Source of the DNA: CAVVIO01 sp963748095
GTDB taxonomy: Bacteria > Bacteroidota > Bacteroidia > Bacteroidales > UBA10428
Length of the DNA stretch: 64,000 nucleotides
Direction: 5' to 3'
Assembly (NCBI GenBank): GCA_963748095.1
Contig: CAVVIO010000008.1
Span: forward strand, 62,001 to 126,000
Positions 9,401 to 17,922 of this stretch are shown piece by piece (the first letter of the stretch is position 1; the number at the start of each line of letters is the position of its first letter). The notes beneath the pieces are model-generated. The model did no database searches. It had not been told where the DNA came from and saw nothing but the letters and a program-made list of their open reading frames with translations. The position numbers were made by a program, and so were the translations under genes.

Positions 9401-9441
9401 TTGAAGGATATGATGAAACCGAAGTAAAGAAAAAACTCTGA
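6421..9441 (+). CDS. infB: Translation initiation factor IF-2
   Basis: IF-2 is the GTPase that places initiator fMet-tRNA on the 30S subunit and promotes subunit joining. The 1006 residues comprise an N-terminal IF2_N-like helix domain (RLSKIARELNVGIATIVDFL), a long charged linker rich in Glu, Lys and Pro (about 90-430), a second IF2_N domain (VSVNELANMMDVPVNEIIATC), the G domain (P-loop GHVDHGKT at about 514, switch II DTPGHEAF, NKID), and domains II to IV with the fMet-tRNA-binding C terminus. The linker carries three copies of a short motif (LGKIDI, VGKIDL, VGKMDL). The linker length is typical of Bacteroidota. An 8-bp-plus hairpin follows the stop. Confidence 0.97.
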   Translation: MTDIKTTRLSKIARELNVGIATIVDFLNRKGMKIDSNPNTKVTPDQYNLLINEFSSDLSVKKESERLNLKHLREKHETISINDIIQEGEEDEEEEPEEELIVKDKASSPPIFETETEKKLEKEKDIKLNILGKIDISTIEKPNKTDKKDKPEEEEIKEKPVTEKPSVEKPDEKPQPVPEIKEEIEEEIAEEKPVKKEEKIPSPEITTDAEEEVTIVEEQPEVITHVDKKDVDVKVVGKIDLESMNQRTRPLRKTKEQKDEERKARVLARQKESGEGQKSDKPSNKEKPKEEKIIRAESSKLSGPTVVGKMDLPKKEEHGPGDRADADKKKKRKRIRKERERVSVDQNKNQRAPVTGREKDTKGKPHKRPYKQEVSEEDVQRQIKDTLARLTAKGKSKGSKHRRDKREIVSQRMQEQTRIQEEQKNIVKVSEFVSVNELANMMDVPVNEIIATCMNLGLFVSINQRLDAETMALVADEFNYKVEFVSADLQDAINEEEDEEGDLQPRPPIVTVMGHVDHGKTKLLDYIRNANVIGGEAGGITQHIGAYGVQLEDGRQITFLDTPGHEAFTAMRARGAQITDVAIIVVAADDGVMPQTVEAINHAQAAGVPMVFAINKIDKPTSNPEKIKEELANMNILVEDWGGKYQSQEISAKNGLHIEDLLEKVLLEAEMLDLKANPAKRALGTVIESTLDKGRGYVATILVEAGTLRVGDVILAGFHTGHVKAMYNERGKKIEEAGPATPILILGLNGAPQAGDKFNVMESDREAKEIANKREQLQREQGLRTQKHITLDEIGRRIAIGNFQELNVIVKGDVDGSVEALSDSLIKLSNEEIQVNIIHKAVGQISEGDILLAAASNAIVIGFQVRPSMQARKLAEKEEIDIRIYSIIYDAINELKAAMEGMLSPEIKEEIVATLEIKEVFKITKVGTIAGCIVKEGKIKRNTKVRVIREGIVVYTGLLGSLKRFKDDVKEAVSGQECGLDIENYNDIKVGDIVEGYDETEVKKKL

Positions 9442-9467
9442 TAAAAGAATCTCAAAATAATATTAAG

Positions 9468-9497
9468 AAAGGCCTGAATGTAATAATTTAGGCCTTT
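9468..9497 (+). terminator. Terminator after infB
   Basis: AAAGGCCT (9468-9475) pairs with AGGCCTTT (9490-9497); pairing continues inward through a G-U pair for about four more bases. A T-rich stretch follows. It ends the rimP-nusA-infB transcript 27 bases past the infB stop. Confidence 0.6.
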
Positions 9498-9512
9498 ATT
9501 GTTTATAATTAC

Positions 9513-10449
9513 ATGGTGGACAAAATTGAATTCAGCCATAAAATTAAATCGAAAGCAGCAGACCTGGGGTTTGATGCCTGTGGGATTGCCCGGGCTGTTT
9601 CCCTTGATAAAGATGCCGTACGGCTCGAAAATTGGTTGTCAAAGGGTATGCAGGGCAGTATGCACTATATGGAAAACTATTTCGAGAAACGAGTTGATCC
9701 CCGGAAACTCATGGAAGGTGCAAAATCGGTAATTGCCGTGCTGTTAAATTATTATCCCGAAGTTCAACAGGAAAATCCGGATGCACCGGTAATATCCAAA
9801 TATGCCTATGGACAGGATTATCATTTTGTTATAAAGAAAAAACTTAAATCCCTGTTAAAGTTCATACAGGAAGAAATCCCCATCTGCAATGGTAGAGCCT
9901 TTGTCGATTCTGCACCGGTACTCGACCGGGCCTGGGCTTTCGCTGCCGGAATTGGGTGGATCGGAAAAAACAGCATGCTGATCTCACCCCGCCTGGGGTC
10001 TTTCGTTTTTATCGGTACACTTATAGTCGATATCGATCTGGAATATGACAAACCTATACACGATATGTGCGGCGGATGTACCAAATGTTTAACTGCCTGT
10101 CCTACAAATGCTATTTTACCGTCAAAAGTGGTGGATGGCAGCAAATGCATCTCTTATTTAACAATTGAAAACAAAGGTGTCATTCCCGAAAACTTATAAA
10201 GGAAAATTCCAAAACCGGGTATTTGGTTGCGATATCTGCCAGGATGTGTGCCCCTGGAACCGCAAAGCCCCACCTCACCACATACCGGAACTGGAACCTC
10301 CTGCCGACCTGATAAAAATGACAAAAAAACAATGGTATATGCTTGACAAAGATACATATAACCAGCTGTTTAAAAACTCTGCCCTGAAACGGGCCAAATA
10401 CGAAGGACTCGTCCGAAACCTTTCATTTATTGCCGATGATATTCACTGA
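9513..10449 (+). CDS. queG: Epoxyqueuosine reductase QueG (frame broken by one extra base)
   Basis: QueG reduces epoxyqueuosine to queuosine in tRNA, using cobalamin and two 4Fe-4S clusters. The first frame (9513-10199, 228 residues) carries the N-terminal domain and the cluster motif CGGCTKCLTACP, then ends at a TAA after GVIPENL. The family sequence continues one frame over as TYKGKFQNRVFGCDICQDVCPWNRKA to 10449, which supplies the second cluster motif. Removing one A from the run AAAA at 10189-10192 restores a single protein of about 311 residues. As sequenced it is split; a sequencing error is more likely than a real lesion because both halves are well conserved. The ATG at 9513 directly follows the infB terminator. 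Confidence 0.9.
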
Positions 10450-10465
10450 GTCCTATTTTCCGGGG

Positions 10466-10876
10466 CTATTTCTCACAATCAAATATAGTAACAACAATAT
10501 TTCGCACTGGTCTGGGGCCGTCAAACTCACATACAAAAATATTCTGCCAGGTAGATAAGCCCAGTTTTCCGTTTATAACAGGAATACTTTCTCCCGGACC
10601 AACTATGCCTGCTTTCAAATGGGCATCTCCATTATTGTCCTGGGCATCGTGTTCCCATACTCCCTGCGGAATCAGCTTGCGAAGCAGGGTAATTACATCA
10701 TTCTGTACCGATTCGTCCCAGTTTTCCTGGATCATAATTGCAGCTGTCGCTCCCTGAACATATACATTACAGATACCTGATTTTATTGCACTTTTCTTTA
10801 CAACATCAATTACAAGACTTGTTATGTCATACAATCCGTTATGTTGATCAGTTCCTATTTGTATTACTTCCTGCAT
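10466..10876 (-). CDS. YjbQ family protein (UPF0047)
   Basis: A 136-residue member of the small YjbQ/UPF0047 family, a trimeric single-domain protein; some members have a low thiamine-phosphate synthase activity, but the physiological role is unsettled. Family signs are GICNVYVQGATAAIMIQENWD, the metal-site region WEHDAQDNNGDAHLKAGIVG and the C-terminal GLSTWQNIFVCEFDGPR. It converges with queG (16 bases between the ends) and is divergent from the alpha/beta hydrolase gene. Confidence 0.88.
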   Translation of the reverse strand: MQEVIQIGTDQHNGLYDITSLVIDVVKKSAIKSGICNVYVQGATAAIMIQENWDESVQNDVITLLRKLIPQGVWEHDAQDNNGDAHLKAGIVGPGESIPVINGKLGLSTWQNIFVCEFDGPRPVRNIVVTIFDCEK

Positions 10877-10992
10877 TTTGTTACTTTTATTTCGTTGAAT
10901 TTATTGAAATTACGTTGTTTTTATTCATTTTTTAAAACTTCTTTTTGTAAAATTGTTAAACTATATTGAAAAGTAAAAATTCAGGAAGGCGA

Positions 10993-11865
10993 ATGGACAA
11001 ATCTGTAGCATCAAAAGAGACAAGTAAGACCACATGTAAAGAATATAGCTGGAAAACACCTGATAATTTAAAGCTTCATGCCCAATACTGGAATAATAGT
11101 GAACCCCCAAAGGCAATTCTGATTTTAGCCCATGGTCTTGGTGAACATATTAACCGGTATGATCAATGGGCAACTAAATTTGTGGAAAAGGGATATCACT
11201 TTATTTCAATAGATATGCGCGGACATGGCAGATCGGATGGTAAACGGGGTTATGCTCCCTCCTACCAGCAAATTATCAATGATTATGACCTCCTGGTTCA
11301 AAAAACCAAAGAGCTTTTTCCCAATATTCCTAAAATATTGTACGGACATAGTTTCGGTGGCAATGTAGTGGTAAACTACAGCACTACCAACCTGAAAGGT
11401 ATATCGGGGGTTATTGTTACATCCCCATGGTTAAGCCTGGCATTCAAAGCATCCCGCATAAAATACCTTAGCGGGAAAGCTCTGAAATTTTTTCTGCCAG
11501 GTATGACCCTAAGTACTGGATTAAAAGCAGAAGACACTTCCCGCGACTCCCATTCTGTTCAATTGTATGCCTCCGATCCTCTGGTTCATGATAAGATCTC
11601 GTTGAAATTATTTTTTGAAATTGAAGCTGCCGGTGAAAAAGCTTCCAAAAGCATATACAAAATCAATGTTCCTATCCTTGTAATGCATGGAAGCGGTGAC
11701 AGGATTACCTCTTTTCAAAGCACTAAAGAATTTGTGATGAATGCCAGTAACAGAACCACATTCAAAGAATGGCCCGGATACTACCACGAACTACATAACG
11801 ACATAGGAAGCGAAGAGGTTTTTCAGTATATGTTGAACTGGCTGGATAAAACAATAAAAAATTAA
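10993..11865 (+). CDS. Alpha/beta hydrolase, monoacylglycerol-lipase-like
   Basis: A serine hydrolase of the monoglyceride lipase/lysophospholipase group (Hydrolase_4). Visible marks are the oxyanion region LAHGLGEHINRYDQWA, SIDMRGHGRSDGKRG, the nucleophile elbow YGHSFGGN, the acidic residue in VLVMHGSGDRITS and the catalytic His in GYYHELHND. From the ATG at 10993 the protein has 290 residues; a TTG at 10966 would add nine basic residues and is less likely. No signal peptide is evident. It is 8 bases upstream of the GSCFA gene, so the two are probably co-transcribed. The substrate cannot be read from the sequence; a lipid ester is the family expectation. Confidence 0.87.
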   Translation: MDKSVASKETSKTTCKEYSWKTPDNLKLHAQYWNNSEPPKAILILAHGLGEHINRYDQWATKFVEKGYHFISIDMRGHGRSDGKRGYAPSYQQIINDYDLLVQKTKELFPNIPKILYGHSFGGNVVVNYSTTNLKGISGVIVTSPWLSLAFKASRIKYLSGKALKFFLPGMTLSTGLKAEDTSRDSHSVQLYASDPLVHDKISLKLFFEIEAAGEKASKSIYKINVPILVMHGSGDRITSFQSTKEFVMNASNRTTFKEWPGYYHELHNDIGSEEVFQYMLNWLDKTIKN

Positions 11866-11873
11866 TCCGATAC

Positions 11874-12875
11874 ATGACAGAACTGTTCAGGACTGTAATC
11901 GACATCCCAAAACCGGAAAAACAAATTTCATACACTACCAAAATTGTATTGGCAGGATCCTGTTTTGCCGATAATATTGGAATCAAATTAAAAGAACATA
12001 AATTTCCTGTCGATCATAATCCTTTCGGTGTGTTATATAATCCCCTTTCCATTAAAAAAAACCTTGAAATACTTATTCAAAAAAAACTTTTTAATGAAGC
12101 TGATATCCATTTTTACAATGATCTGTGGTTTAGCTTTCAGCATCACAGCAGCTTTTCACATCCTGACAAACAGATTTGTCTTGAAAAAATCAATACCTCA
12201 CTAATGAAAGCTTCCGGGTTTTTGAGAAATGCCGGGTTTCTTTTCATCACTTTCGGAACAGCCTGGGTTTACGAACGTAAAGCTGATAATTCCATAGTAG
12301 CCAATTGTCACAAATTACCGGCAAAGGAATTCAACCGATATCTGCTGACAGTGGAAGATATTGTTCAAAATTATGAGCAATTGATCGACCGGATCAGGGA
12401 AATAAATTCTGCTCTGAAAATCGTATTTACAGTAAGCCCTATCCGTCACTGGAAAGACGGGGCAATAAATAACCAGGTTAGTAAATCGACTTTGATCCTT
12501 GCCATTCACCGGTTAAAAGAAAAATATCCCGATGTGGAATATTTCCCGGCATACGAGATTTTTATGGATGAACTAAGGGATTACCGGTTTTACGGAAATG
12601 ATATGCTGCATCCTTCCGAAACGGCTGTGGATTATATATGGAAAATCTTTTCCGACACATACATCGATGAAAGTTCAAAGGAACTGATGAAAGAGATCGT
12701 TAAAATAAACAAGGCAAAAAGCCACCGTCCGATGAATCCTTCTACAGATACATACCGTGATTTTCTGAAAAATACAATTAAAAAGATAGAATCTCTCCAA
12801 AAAAAACATCCGTATCTTAATCTTGATGAAGAACTCCTGTATTTTACCATGCAATTAAAAGAACGTTTTGTTTAA
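11874..12875 (+). CDS. GSCFA-domain protein
   Basis: A 333-residue protein with the family-naming motif in KIVLAGSCFADNIGIKLKE near residue 25, followed by the conserved NPFGVLYNPLSI and the DMLHPSETAVDYIW segment near residue 245. GSCFA proteins resemble SGNH/GDSL esterases: here the Ser of GSCFAD and the Asp/His of DMLHPS would be the expected catalytic residues. The true substrate of the family is not known to me. It follows an alpha/beta hydrolase by 8 bases, suggesting a two-gene unit of ester-acting enzymes. The last codons and stop lie inside the hairpin at 12864-12903. Confidence 0.87.
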   Translation: MTELFRTVIDIPKPEKQISYTTKIVLAGSCFADNIGIKLKEHKFPVDHNPFGVLYNPLSIKKNLEILIQKKLFNEADIHFYNDLWFSFQHHSSFSHPDKQICLEKINTSLMKASGFLRNAGFLFITFGTAWVYERKADNSIVANCHKLPAKEFNRYLLTVEDIVQNYEQLIDRIREINSALKIVFTVSPIRHWKDGAINNQVSKSTLILAIHRLKEKYPDVEYFPAYEIFMDELRDYRFYGNDMLHPSETAVDYIWKIFSDTYIDESSKELMKEIVKINKAKSHRPMNPSTDTYRDFLKNTIKKIESLQKKHPYLNLDEELLYFTMQLKERFV

Positions 12876-12903
12876 CTTTTTTTTATATTTTTTAAACAAA
12901 ACG
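12864..12903 (+). terminator. Inverted repeat overlapping the GSCFA stop codon
   Basis: CGTTTTGTTTAA (12864-12875) pairs over 12 bases with TTAAACAAAACG (12892-12903) around a T-rich loop of 16 bases; four more outer pairs form if two bases bulge. The left arm is the end of the GSCFA coding region. The T-run is in the loop rather than after the stem, so it may act as terminator, RNA stabiliser or both. Confidence 0.5.
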
Positions 12904-12962
12904 GCGTTCCCATTGTTTATAGATTGATTGATAAGGAAAGAAAACTATTAACAAACAATTCT

Positions 12963-15377
12963 ATGAGAAAAATCCGGTTTTTATTTTTATTGATATCCGG
13001 GATATTGCTTTTTATTGTTCCAGGGTGGACACAGGAAAAACAAAACGGGATAGTTGAGGGAAGAATATACAATGCAAAGAACAATGAGCCTGTACCTTTT
13101 GCCAATATTATATTATGGGGCACACAAACAGGTACTGTCAGCGATATAAGTGGTAATTTCATTTTAAAAGGATTAAAACCCGGTTACATTCAGTTGGCAG
13201 CTTCATCTGTCGGATTTGAAAATTATATCTCCGAAAAATTCTTGGTTACCAATGCAAAAAAAGTATTTCTAGATATTCCATTACAGGAAAAGACAATTGC
13301 GATAAATGAAATTGTGGTTAAAGCTTCTCCTTTCCGACGTAGAGAGGAAAGTCCTGTTTCATTGCGCCGAATTGGAATTGAAGAGATAGAAAAGAACCCG
13401 GGAGGAAACCGCGATATCTCAAAAGTTATCCAGTCATTTCCGGGAGTAGCTTCTACTCCGGCTTACCGGAATGATGTAATTGTCCGTGGCGGCGGACCGG
13501 GCGAGAACCGTTTTTACCTTGATGGTGTAGAAATTCCTAATCTGAACCATTTTGCCACTCAGGGAGCTTCCGGAGGTCCTGTAGGTATCATTAATGTTGA
13601 CTTCATCCGGGAAGTGAATTTTTATTCGGGGGCTTTTCCTGCCGATCGCGGTAATGCCCTGAGTTCCATTCTTGAATTCAAACAAAAAGACGGTAACCCC
13701 GATAAATTAAAGTTCAGAACTACCGTTGGCGCGTCCGATCTGGCGCTGACTCTCGATGGACCTGTTACCGATAATACCACGTTTATTTTCTCAGCCCGCA
13801 GGTCGTATCTGCAGTTACTCTTTTCAGCGCTTGGACTACCATTTTTACCTACTTATAACGATTTCCAATTCAAAACACGTACTAAAATAAATGATAAAAG
13901 CGAATTGATTTTTATCGGACTCGGGGCGCTTGATAAGTCTGTGCTGAATAAAAATGCCAATAAAACTCCTTATCAACGCTATTTATTAAGTTATCTGCCC
14001 GTTAATGAACAATGGAATTATACCATGGGAGTAGTATATAAGCATTATAAAAATTCGGGATACGACACCTGGGTCTTAAGCAGGAATTATCTGAATAATG
14101 TAGCTTACAAATACCCGGGGAACAACGAATCGCTGGAAAAATCTTTTGACTATTCTTCAGCGGAAATTGAAAATAAATTCCGGTATGAAAAAAACACTAC
14201 CGGGGATAAAGGATACAAGATTAATTACGGAATGAATTTCGAATATGCCAAATATACCAATAACACCATTAACAGGTTGTATGTCAACGACTCGGTGATC
14301 CGTCTTAACTACCATACTTATCTGGATATGTTCAATTACGGTTTGTTCGGACAAGTAAGTAAACGATTTGTGGGAAACCGGTTATCCCTGTCAGCTGGAA
14401 TCAGGGCCGACGGTAGCAGTTACTCATCCGATATGTCGAATCCCCTGCGACAATTATCTCCAAGGGTTTCCGCATCATGGATGCTCACTCAAAAGTTTTA
14501 TATAAATTTTAATACCGGACGTTATTACCAGCGTCCCCCCTATACTGCCATGGGTTATAAGGATAATTCGGGAGTATTGGTTAACCGTGAAAACGGGCTC
14601 AGGTTCATCTCTGCCGATCATATTGTCACAGGGTTGGAATATCGTCCCGGCGAAAACTCACTGATAACCATAGAAGGTTTTTTCAAACATTACCTCCATT
14701 ATCCGTTTTCACTAACCGATTCGATACCGCTGGCATCAAAAGGAGCTGATTTCGGTACCATCGGAGATGAACCGTTGGTTCCCGTTTCATCAGGAAAAGC
14801 ATACGGATTTGAAATTTATGGACGGGCAACAGATATTTTAGGTTTTAATACACTGTTTTCATACACCTTTGTTCATAGTAAATTCCGAGACGAACGACCC
14901 GGATCGGATGAAAAATATATTCCCACTTCCTGGGATAACCGGCATATTTTGAATATTACCGCCAACCGAAGTTTTAAACATAACTGGGATATTGGATTCA
15001 AATGGAGGTTTGTAGGCGGAGCCCCCTACTCTCCTTATAATTATGAAGAATCACGAATAAAAGAAGCCTGGGATGCCAAAGGAGCTCCCTACCTGGATTA
15101 CACGAAATATAATTCGTTACGGTCAAATCCTTTCCATCAGCTTGATATACGGATTGACAAACAATATTTTTTCAACAAATGGTCACTGATGCTTTATGTG
15201 GATGTTCAGAATGTTTACAACTTCAAAGCTGCTGAACCTGACTTACTTGTTCGTAAATCATTAGTCGATCCGGGATATGATGACATCATAGATGGAAAAT
15301 ACTATGATCTGGAATACCTGAAGCAGGACGGCGCCGGTACCATCCTCCCCACCATTGGAATTATTGTTGAATTTTAA
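12963..15377 (+). CDS. TonB-dependent outer-membrane receptor with N-terminal carboxypeptidase-like domain
   Basis: An 804-residue outer-membrane receptor taking up an unknown ligand with energy from TonB. The signal peptide is MRKIRFLFLLISGILLFIVPGWTQ; the ATG at 12963 places it correctly, whereas an upstream TTG (12924) would bury it. Next comes a CarboxypepD_reg-like domain (GIVEGRIYNAKNNEPVPFAN), then the plug (NPGGNRDISKVIQSFPGVAS, DVIVRGGGPGENRFYLDGVE) and a barrel ending DGAGTILPTIGIIVEF with C-terminal Phe. There is no SusD partner next to it, so it belongs to the non-SusC receptors; the ligand cannot be deduced. It stands alone between a hairpin and an aldo/keto reductase gene. Confidence 0.93.
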   Translation: MRKIRFLFLLISGILLFIVPGWTQEKQNGIVEGRIYNAKNNEPVPFANIILWGTQTGTVSDISGNFILKGLKPGYIQLAASSVGFENYISEKFLVTNAKKVFLDIPLQEKTIAINEIVVKASPFRRREESPVSLRRIGIEEIEKNPGGNRDISKVIQSFPGVASTPAYRNDVIVRGGGPGENRFYLDGVEIPNLNHFATQGASGGPVGIINVDFIREVNFYSGAFPADRGNALSSILEFKQKDGNPDKLKFRTTVGASDLALTLDGPVTDNTTFIFSARRSYLQLLFSALGLPFLPTYNDFQFKTRTKINDKSELIFIGLGALDKSVLNKNANKTPYQRYLLSYLPVNEQWNYTMGVVYKHYKNSGYDTWVLSRNYLNNVAYKYPGNNESLEKSFDYSSAEIENKFRYEKNTTGDKGYKINYGMNFEYAKYTNNTINRLYVNDSVIRLNYHTYLDMFNYGLFGQVSKRFVGNRLSLSAGIRADGSSYSSDMSNPLRQLSPRVSASWMLTQKFYINFNTGRYYQRPPYTAMGYKDNSGVLVNRENGLRFISADHIVTGLEYRPGENSLITIEGFFKHYLHYPFSLTDSIPLASKGADFGTIGDEPLVPVSSGKAYGFEIYGRATDILGFNTLFSYTFVHSKFRDERPGSDEKYIPTSWDNRHILNITANRSFKHNWDIGFKWRFVGGAPYSPYNYEESRIKEAWDAKGAPYLDYTKYNSLRSNPFHQLDIRIDKQYFFNKWSLMLYVDVQNVYNFKAAEPDLLVRKSLVDPGYDDIIDGKYYDLEYLKQDGAGTILPTIGIIVEF

Positions 15378-15527
15378 ATTTGACTATTCGCAAAGATTTG
15401 AGAATGTTCTGACTAATTGAATTTTGGCATCCTGTAAAAGGTCATCAAAGAAAATTACACATGGATAAACAGAAAATTCTTTTCAGGAATTTTTAATTTT
15501 ATAGGAAATTCAATAATTAAACTACAA

Positions 15528-16502
15528 ATGAAATATAGGAAATTAGGAAAAACAGGTATCGAAGTTTCGGAAATTGGTTTTGGAGCATGGGCAATCGGCG
15601 GAAGCTGGGGTGAGCAAAACGACAACGATTCGATTGATGCTTTACACAGGGCTATTGACCTGGGAGTGAATTTTATTGATACTGCTGCCGGATATGGTGA
15701 AGGCCGAAGTGAAAAAATCATTGGCAGGGTATTGAAAGAACGGAAAGAAAAAATAACCGTTGCTACAAAAATCCCCGTATTGCCAGGTATATGGCCGCCT
15801 TCCCCCTTTTGTAAAGCAGACGAAAGATATCCTGAGAAATACTTAAGAGAAAGCCTTGAAGAACGGTTAAGAAACCTGCAAACCGACTGCATTGATGTAT
15901 TACAGTTACATACCTGGACCCGTGCCTGGAACCACGATCCCAAACCATTGGATATATTAAAGAAACTGCAGCAGGAAGGCAAGATCAAAGCCATTGGCAT
16001 TTCTACACCCGAACATGATCAGAACTGTGTGATCGATCTGATGCGCAGGGGATATCTCGATACAGTGCAGGTTATTTACAATATTCTGGAACAGGAACCG
16101 GCTGCCGAATTACTCCCTGTAGCAAGAGAAAATGGCGTGGGCATTATTGTCAGGGTGGTATTTGATGAAGGAATACTTACCGGAAAATATACAAAAGACA
16201 CCAAATTTCCCGACGATGATTTCAGAAGTAAATATTTTGAGGGAGACCGTCTGCCAAGAGCCCTGGAAAGAGTTGAAAAGATCAAAAAAGATCTGGACGG
16301 TTCAGGATATACACTGCCCAAGGCAGCTATTAAATTTGTGTTGTCTCATCCAGCTGTAAGCACGGTAATCCCTGGCATCCGGAATATTTACCAGGCAGAA
16401 GCCAATACCGCTGTATCTGATATGCCTGAGATGAACGATGAACTTATCCTGAAATTACAGGATCATAACTGGAGAAGAGGTATTTGGTATGCGGGGAAAT
16501 AA
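15528..16502 (+). CDS. Aldo/keto reductase
   Basis: A 324-residue NAD(P)H-dependent oxidoreductase of the aldo/keto reductase superfamily, fold (beta/alpha)8. It begins MKYRKLGKTGIEVSEIGFGAWAIGG; the catalytic Asp and Tyr are in DTAAGYGEGRSEKIIG, the Lys in VATKIPV, and the His in LQLHTW. The C-terminal cofactor site is STVIPGIRNIYQAEANTAV. The closest groups are the general AKR/YhdN-type stress or sugar aldehyde reductases; the substrate is unknown. No partner gene is close enough to suggest a pathway. Confidence 0.92.
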   Translation: MKYRKLGKTGIEVSEIGFGAWAIGGSWGEQNDNDSIDALHRAIDLGVNFIDTAAGYGEGRSEKIIGRVLKERKEKITVATKIPVLPGIWPPSPFCKADERYPEKYLRESLEERLRNLQTDCIDVLQLHTWTRAWNHDPKPLDILKKLQQEGKIKAIGISTPEHDQNCVIDLMRRGYLDTVQVIYNILEQEPAAELLPVARENGVGIIVRVVFDEGILTGKYTKDTKFPDDDFRSKYFEGDRLPRALERVEKIKKDLDGSGYTLPKAAIKFVLSHPAVSTVIPGIRNIYQAEANTAVSDMPEMNDELILKLQDHNWRRGIWYAGK

Positions 16503-16673
16503 ATTGCAGGAAGCCGGGAGACAGAAGCTTAAAGTTTGAATTCCAGGTTGTGGATTGTAAGACTAAAAGTCTACAGTCTAAACACCTACTAGTTTTCAGT
16601 TTAAAGACTTAACAACCTGATTAATAAATTCGATTCTTTATATTTGAAAAATACAAAACATAACAATCTGAAA

Positions 16674-17039
16674 ATGCCTACAAAAATTACAAAACCTTCA
16701 CGCGTAGAAGCGGCAGGAAATAAGCCCAAGATCATTGAAGAATATATAGGACGGGTAAATTCCGGTACCGGTGAAGTGAGCATTGCCCAAATGACCAGTC
16801 CGCAGGGATGGGTCGAACCTGCGCAAACTCCTGAATTCAATGAATACACATTGGTATTGAGCGGAACCCTGAAAATTACTTCAGACGGCGAAGATATGCT
16901 TATCAGCGTCGGTGAAGCAGTTATTACCCATAAAGGTGAAAAAGTACAATATAGCACTCCGTTTGAAGGAGGTGCCAGGTACATTGCTATATGTCTGCCC
17001 GCATTTTCGCCGGAAATAGTTCACAGGGATGACGGTTGA
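16674..17039 (+). CDS. Cupin-domain protein
   Basis: A 121-residue single-domain cupin from the ATG at 16674 (MPTKITKPSRVEAAGNKP); the upstream TTG at 16644 is not needed. The beta-barrel is visible as EFNEYTLVLSGTLKITSDGE and LISVGEAVITHKGEKVQYSTPF. Of the usual metal ligands only part remains (Glu in FNEYTLVL, His in ITHKGEKV), so metal binding is uncertain. The end (YIAICLPAFSPEIVHRDD) resembles cupins with a small-molecule binding or isomerase role. No function is assigned. Confidence 0.8.
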   Translation: MPTKITKPSRVEAAGNKPKIIEEYIGRVNSGTGEVSIAQMTSPQGWVEPAQTPEFNEYTLVLSGTLKITSDGEDMLISVGEAVITHKGEKVQYSTPFEGGARYIAICLPAFSPEIVHRDDG

Positions 17040-17140
17040 ATATTTAATCTTACATTCAAATAAATTTACTTGAACCGTATATTTTTATTTTGTAATTTGG
17101 ACCATATTGTGTAGTGAAATAACAGCAAAAGCAAAACACA

Positions 17141-17884
17141 ATGAAGCCAAAACAAAAAACAGTTAACCGGTTTATTCTCATCCCGGCCTTGCTTTTCTCC
17201 GTATTTCTTTTCGTACATTGTCAGTTTAACAGGCAACCGGCAAACGATTACAAAACATTGCGGGAAAATATGGTAAAAACCCAGATAGAAGCAAGGGGGA
17301 TAACCGATCCGGCTGTGTTGGCTGCTATGCGTAATGTGGAAAGGCATCTGTTTGTACCCGATGAATATACCGAAAGAGCTTATGGTGATCATCCCCTGCC
17401 CATCGGTTACAGGCAAACTATCTCGCAACCCTATATTGTTGCCTTTATGTCGGAAGCATTAAAACTCAAGCCAACCGACAAAGTACTTGAGATAGGCACT
17501 GGTTCAGGATACCAGGCCGCCATACTTGGGGAGATCTGCGACTCGGTATTCAGTATTGAAATTGTAAAAGAATTGGCAGAACTTTCAAAAAAACGTTTGC
17601 AAAAGCTGGGATACAAAAATATACAGGTAATGCAGGGCGATGGTTACTCAGGCTGGCCAGGACACGGACTTTACGATGCGATTATTGTTACCTGTGCCCC
17701 TGCCAATATCCCCTTACCGTTACAGCAACAACTGGCAGAAGGCGGAAGGATGATCATTCCCGTGGGAGAGCGCTATACCCAGGAACTGGTGCTGCTTACC
17801 AAAAAGAAAGGCAGAATGGTAAAACAGCGCGTGCTGCCGGTAATGTTTGTTCCGATGGTGGATGAGAATGGGGAGGTGTATTGA
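17141..17884 (+). CDS. pcm: Protein-L-isoaspartate O-methyltransferase with a lipoprotein-like N terminus
   Basis: Pcm methylates isoaspartyl residues in damaged proteins with S-adenosylmethionine. The methyltransferase part is typical: RENMVKTQIEARGITDPAVL, the substrate segment GDHPLPIGYRQTISQPYIVA, SAM motif I VLEIGTGSGYQAA, and the C-terminal LPVMFVPMVDENGEVY. In front of it lies a basic stretch, a hydrophobic segment and a lipobox-like FVHC with Cys27, so the protein may be exported and lipid-anchored. That would place the enzyme where SAM is not expected. The alternative is that translation starts downstream, but the first internal Met is already inside the enzyme domain. Confidence 0.92.
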   Translation: MKPKQKTVNRFILIPALLFSVFLFVHCQFNRQPANDYKTLRENMVKTQIEARGITDPAVLAAMRNVERHLFVPDEYTERAYGDHPLPIGYRQTISQPYIVAFMSEALKLKPTDKVLEIGTGSGYQAAILGEICDSVFSIEIVKELAELSKKRLQKLGYKNIQVMQGDGYSGWPGHGLYDAIIVTCAPANIPLPLQQQLAEGGRMIIPVGERYTQELVLLTKKKGRMVKQRVLPVMFVPMVDENGEVY

Positions 17885-17922
17885 TTTTTATCCGGAGAGG
17901 AATAAAATAAATCATATATAAT

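Noticed and set aside
9513..10449. Programmed +1 frameshift in queG
   Set aside because: The junction has no known slippery-stop arrangement such as a rare codon before UGA, and similar breaks occur in unrelated genes, so a sequence error is simpler.
12924..12962. Extended start of the TonB-dependent receptor at TTG 12924
   Set aside because: The extra residues are charged and would precede the signal peptide; the ATG at 12963 gives a normal signal sequence.
15455..16000. Minus-strand frame of 181 codons opposite the aldo/keto reductase
   Set aside because: The plus-strand gene is complete and conserved; the antisense frame has no recognisable domain and no matching start context.
16560..16572. 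Small palindrome AGACT-AAA-AGTCT between the aldo/keto reductase and cupin genes
   Set aside because: The five-base arms are too short to separate from chance in AT-rich spacer, and no U-run follows.
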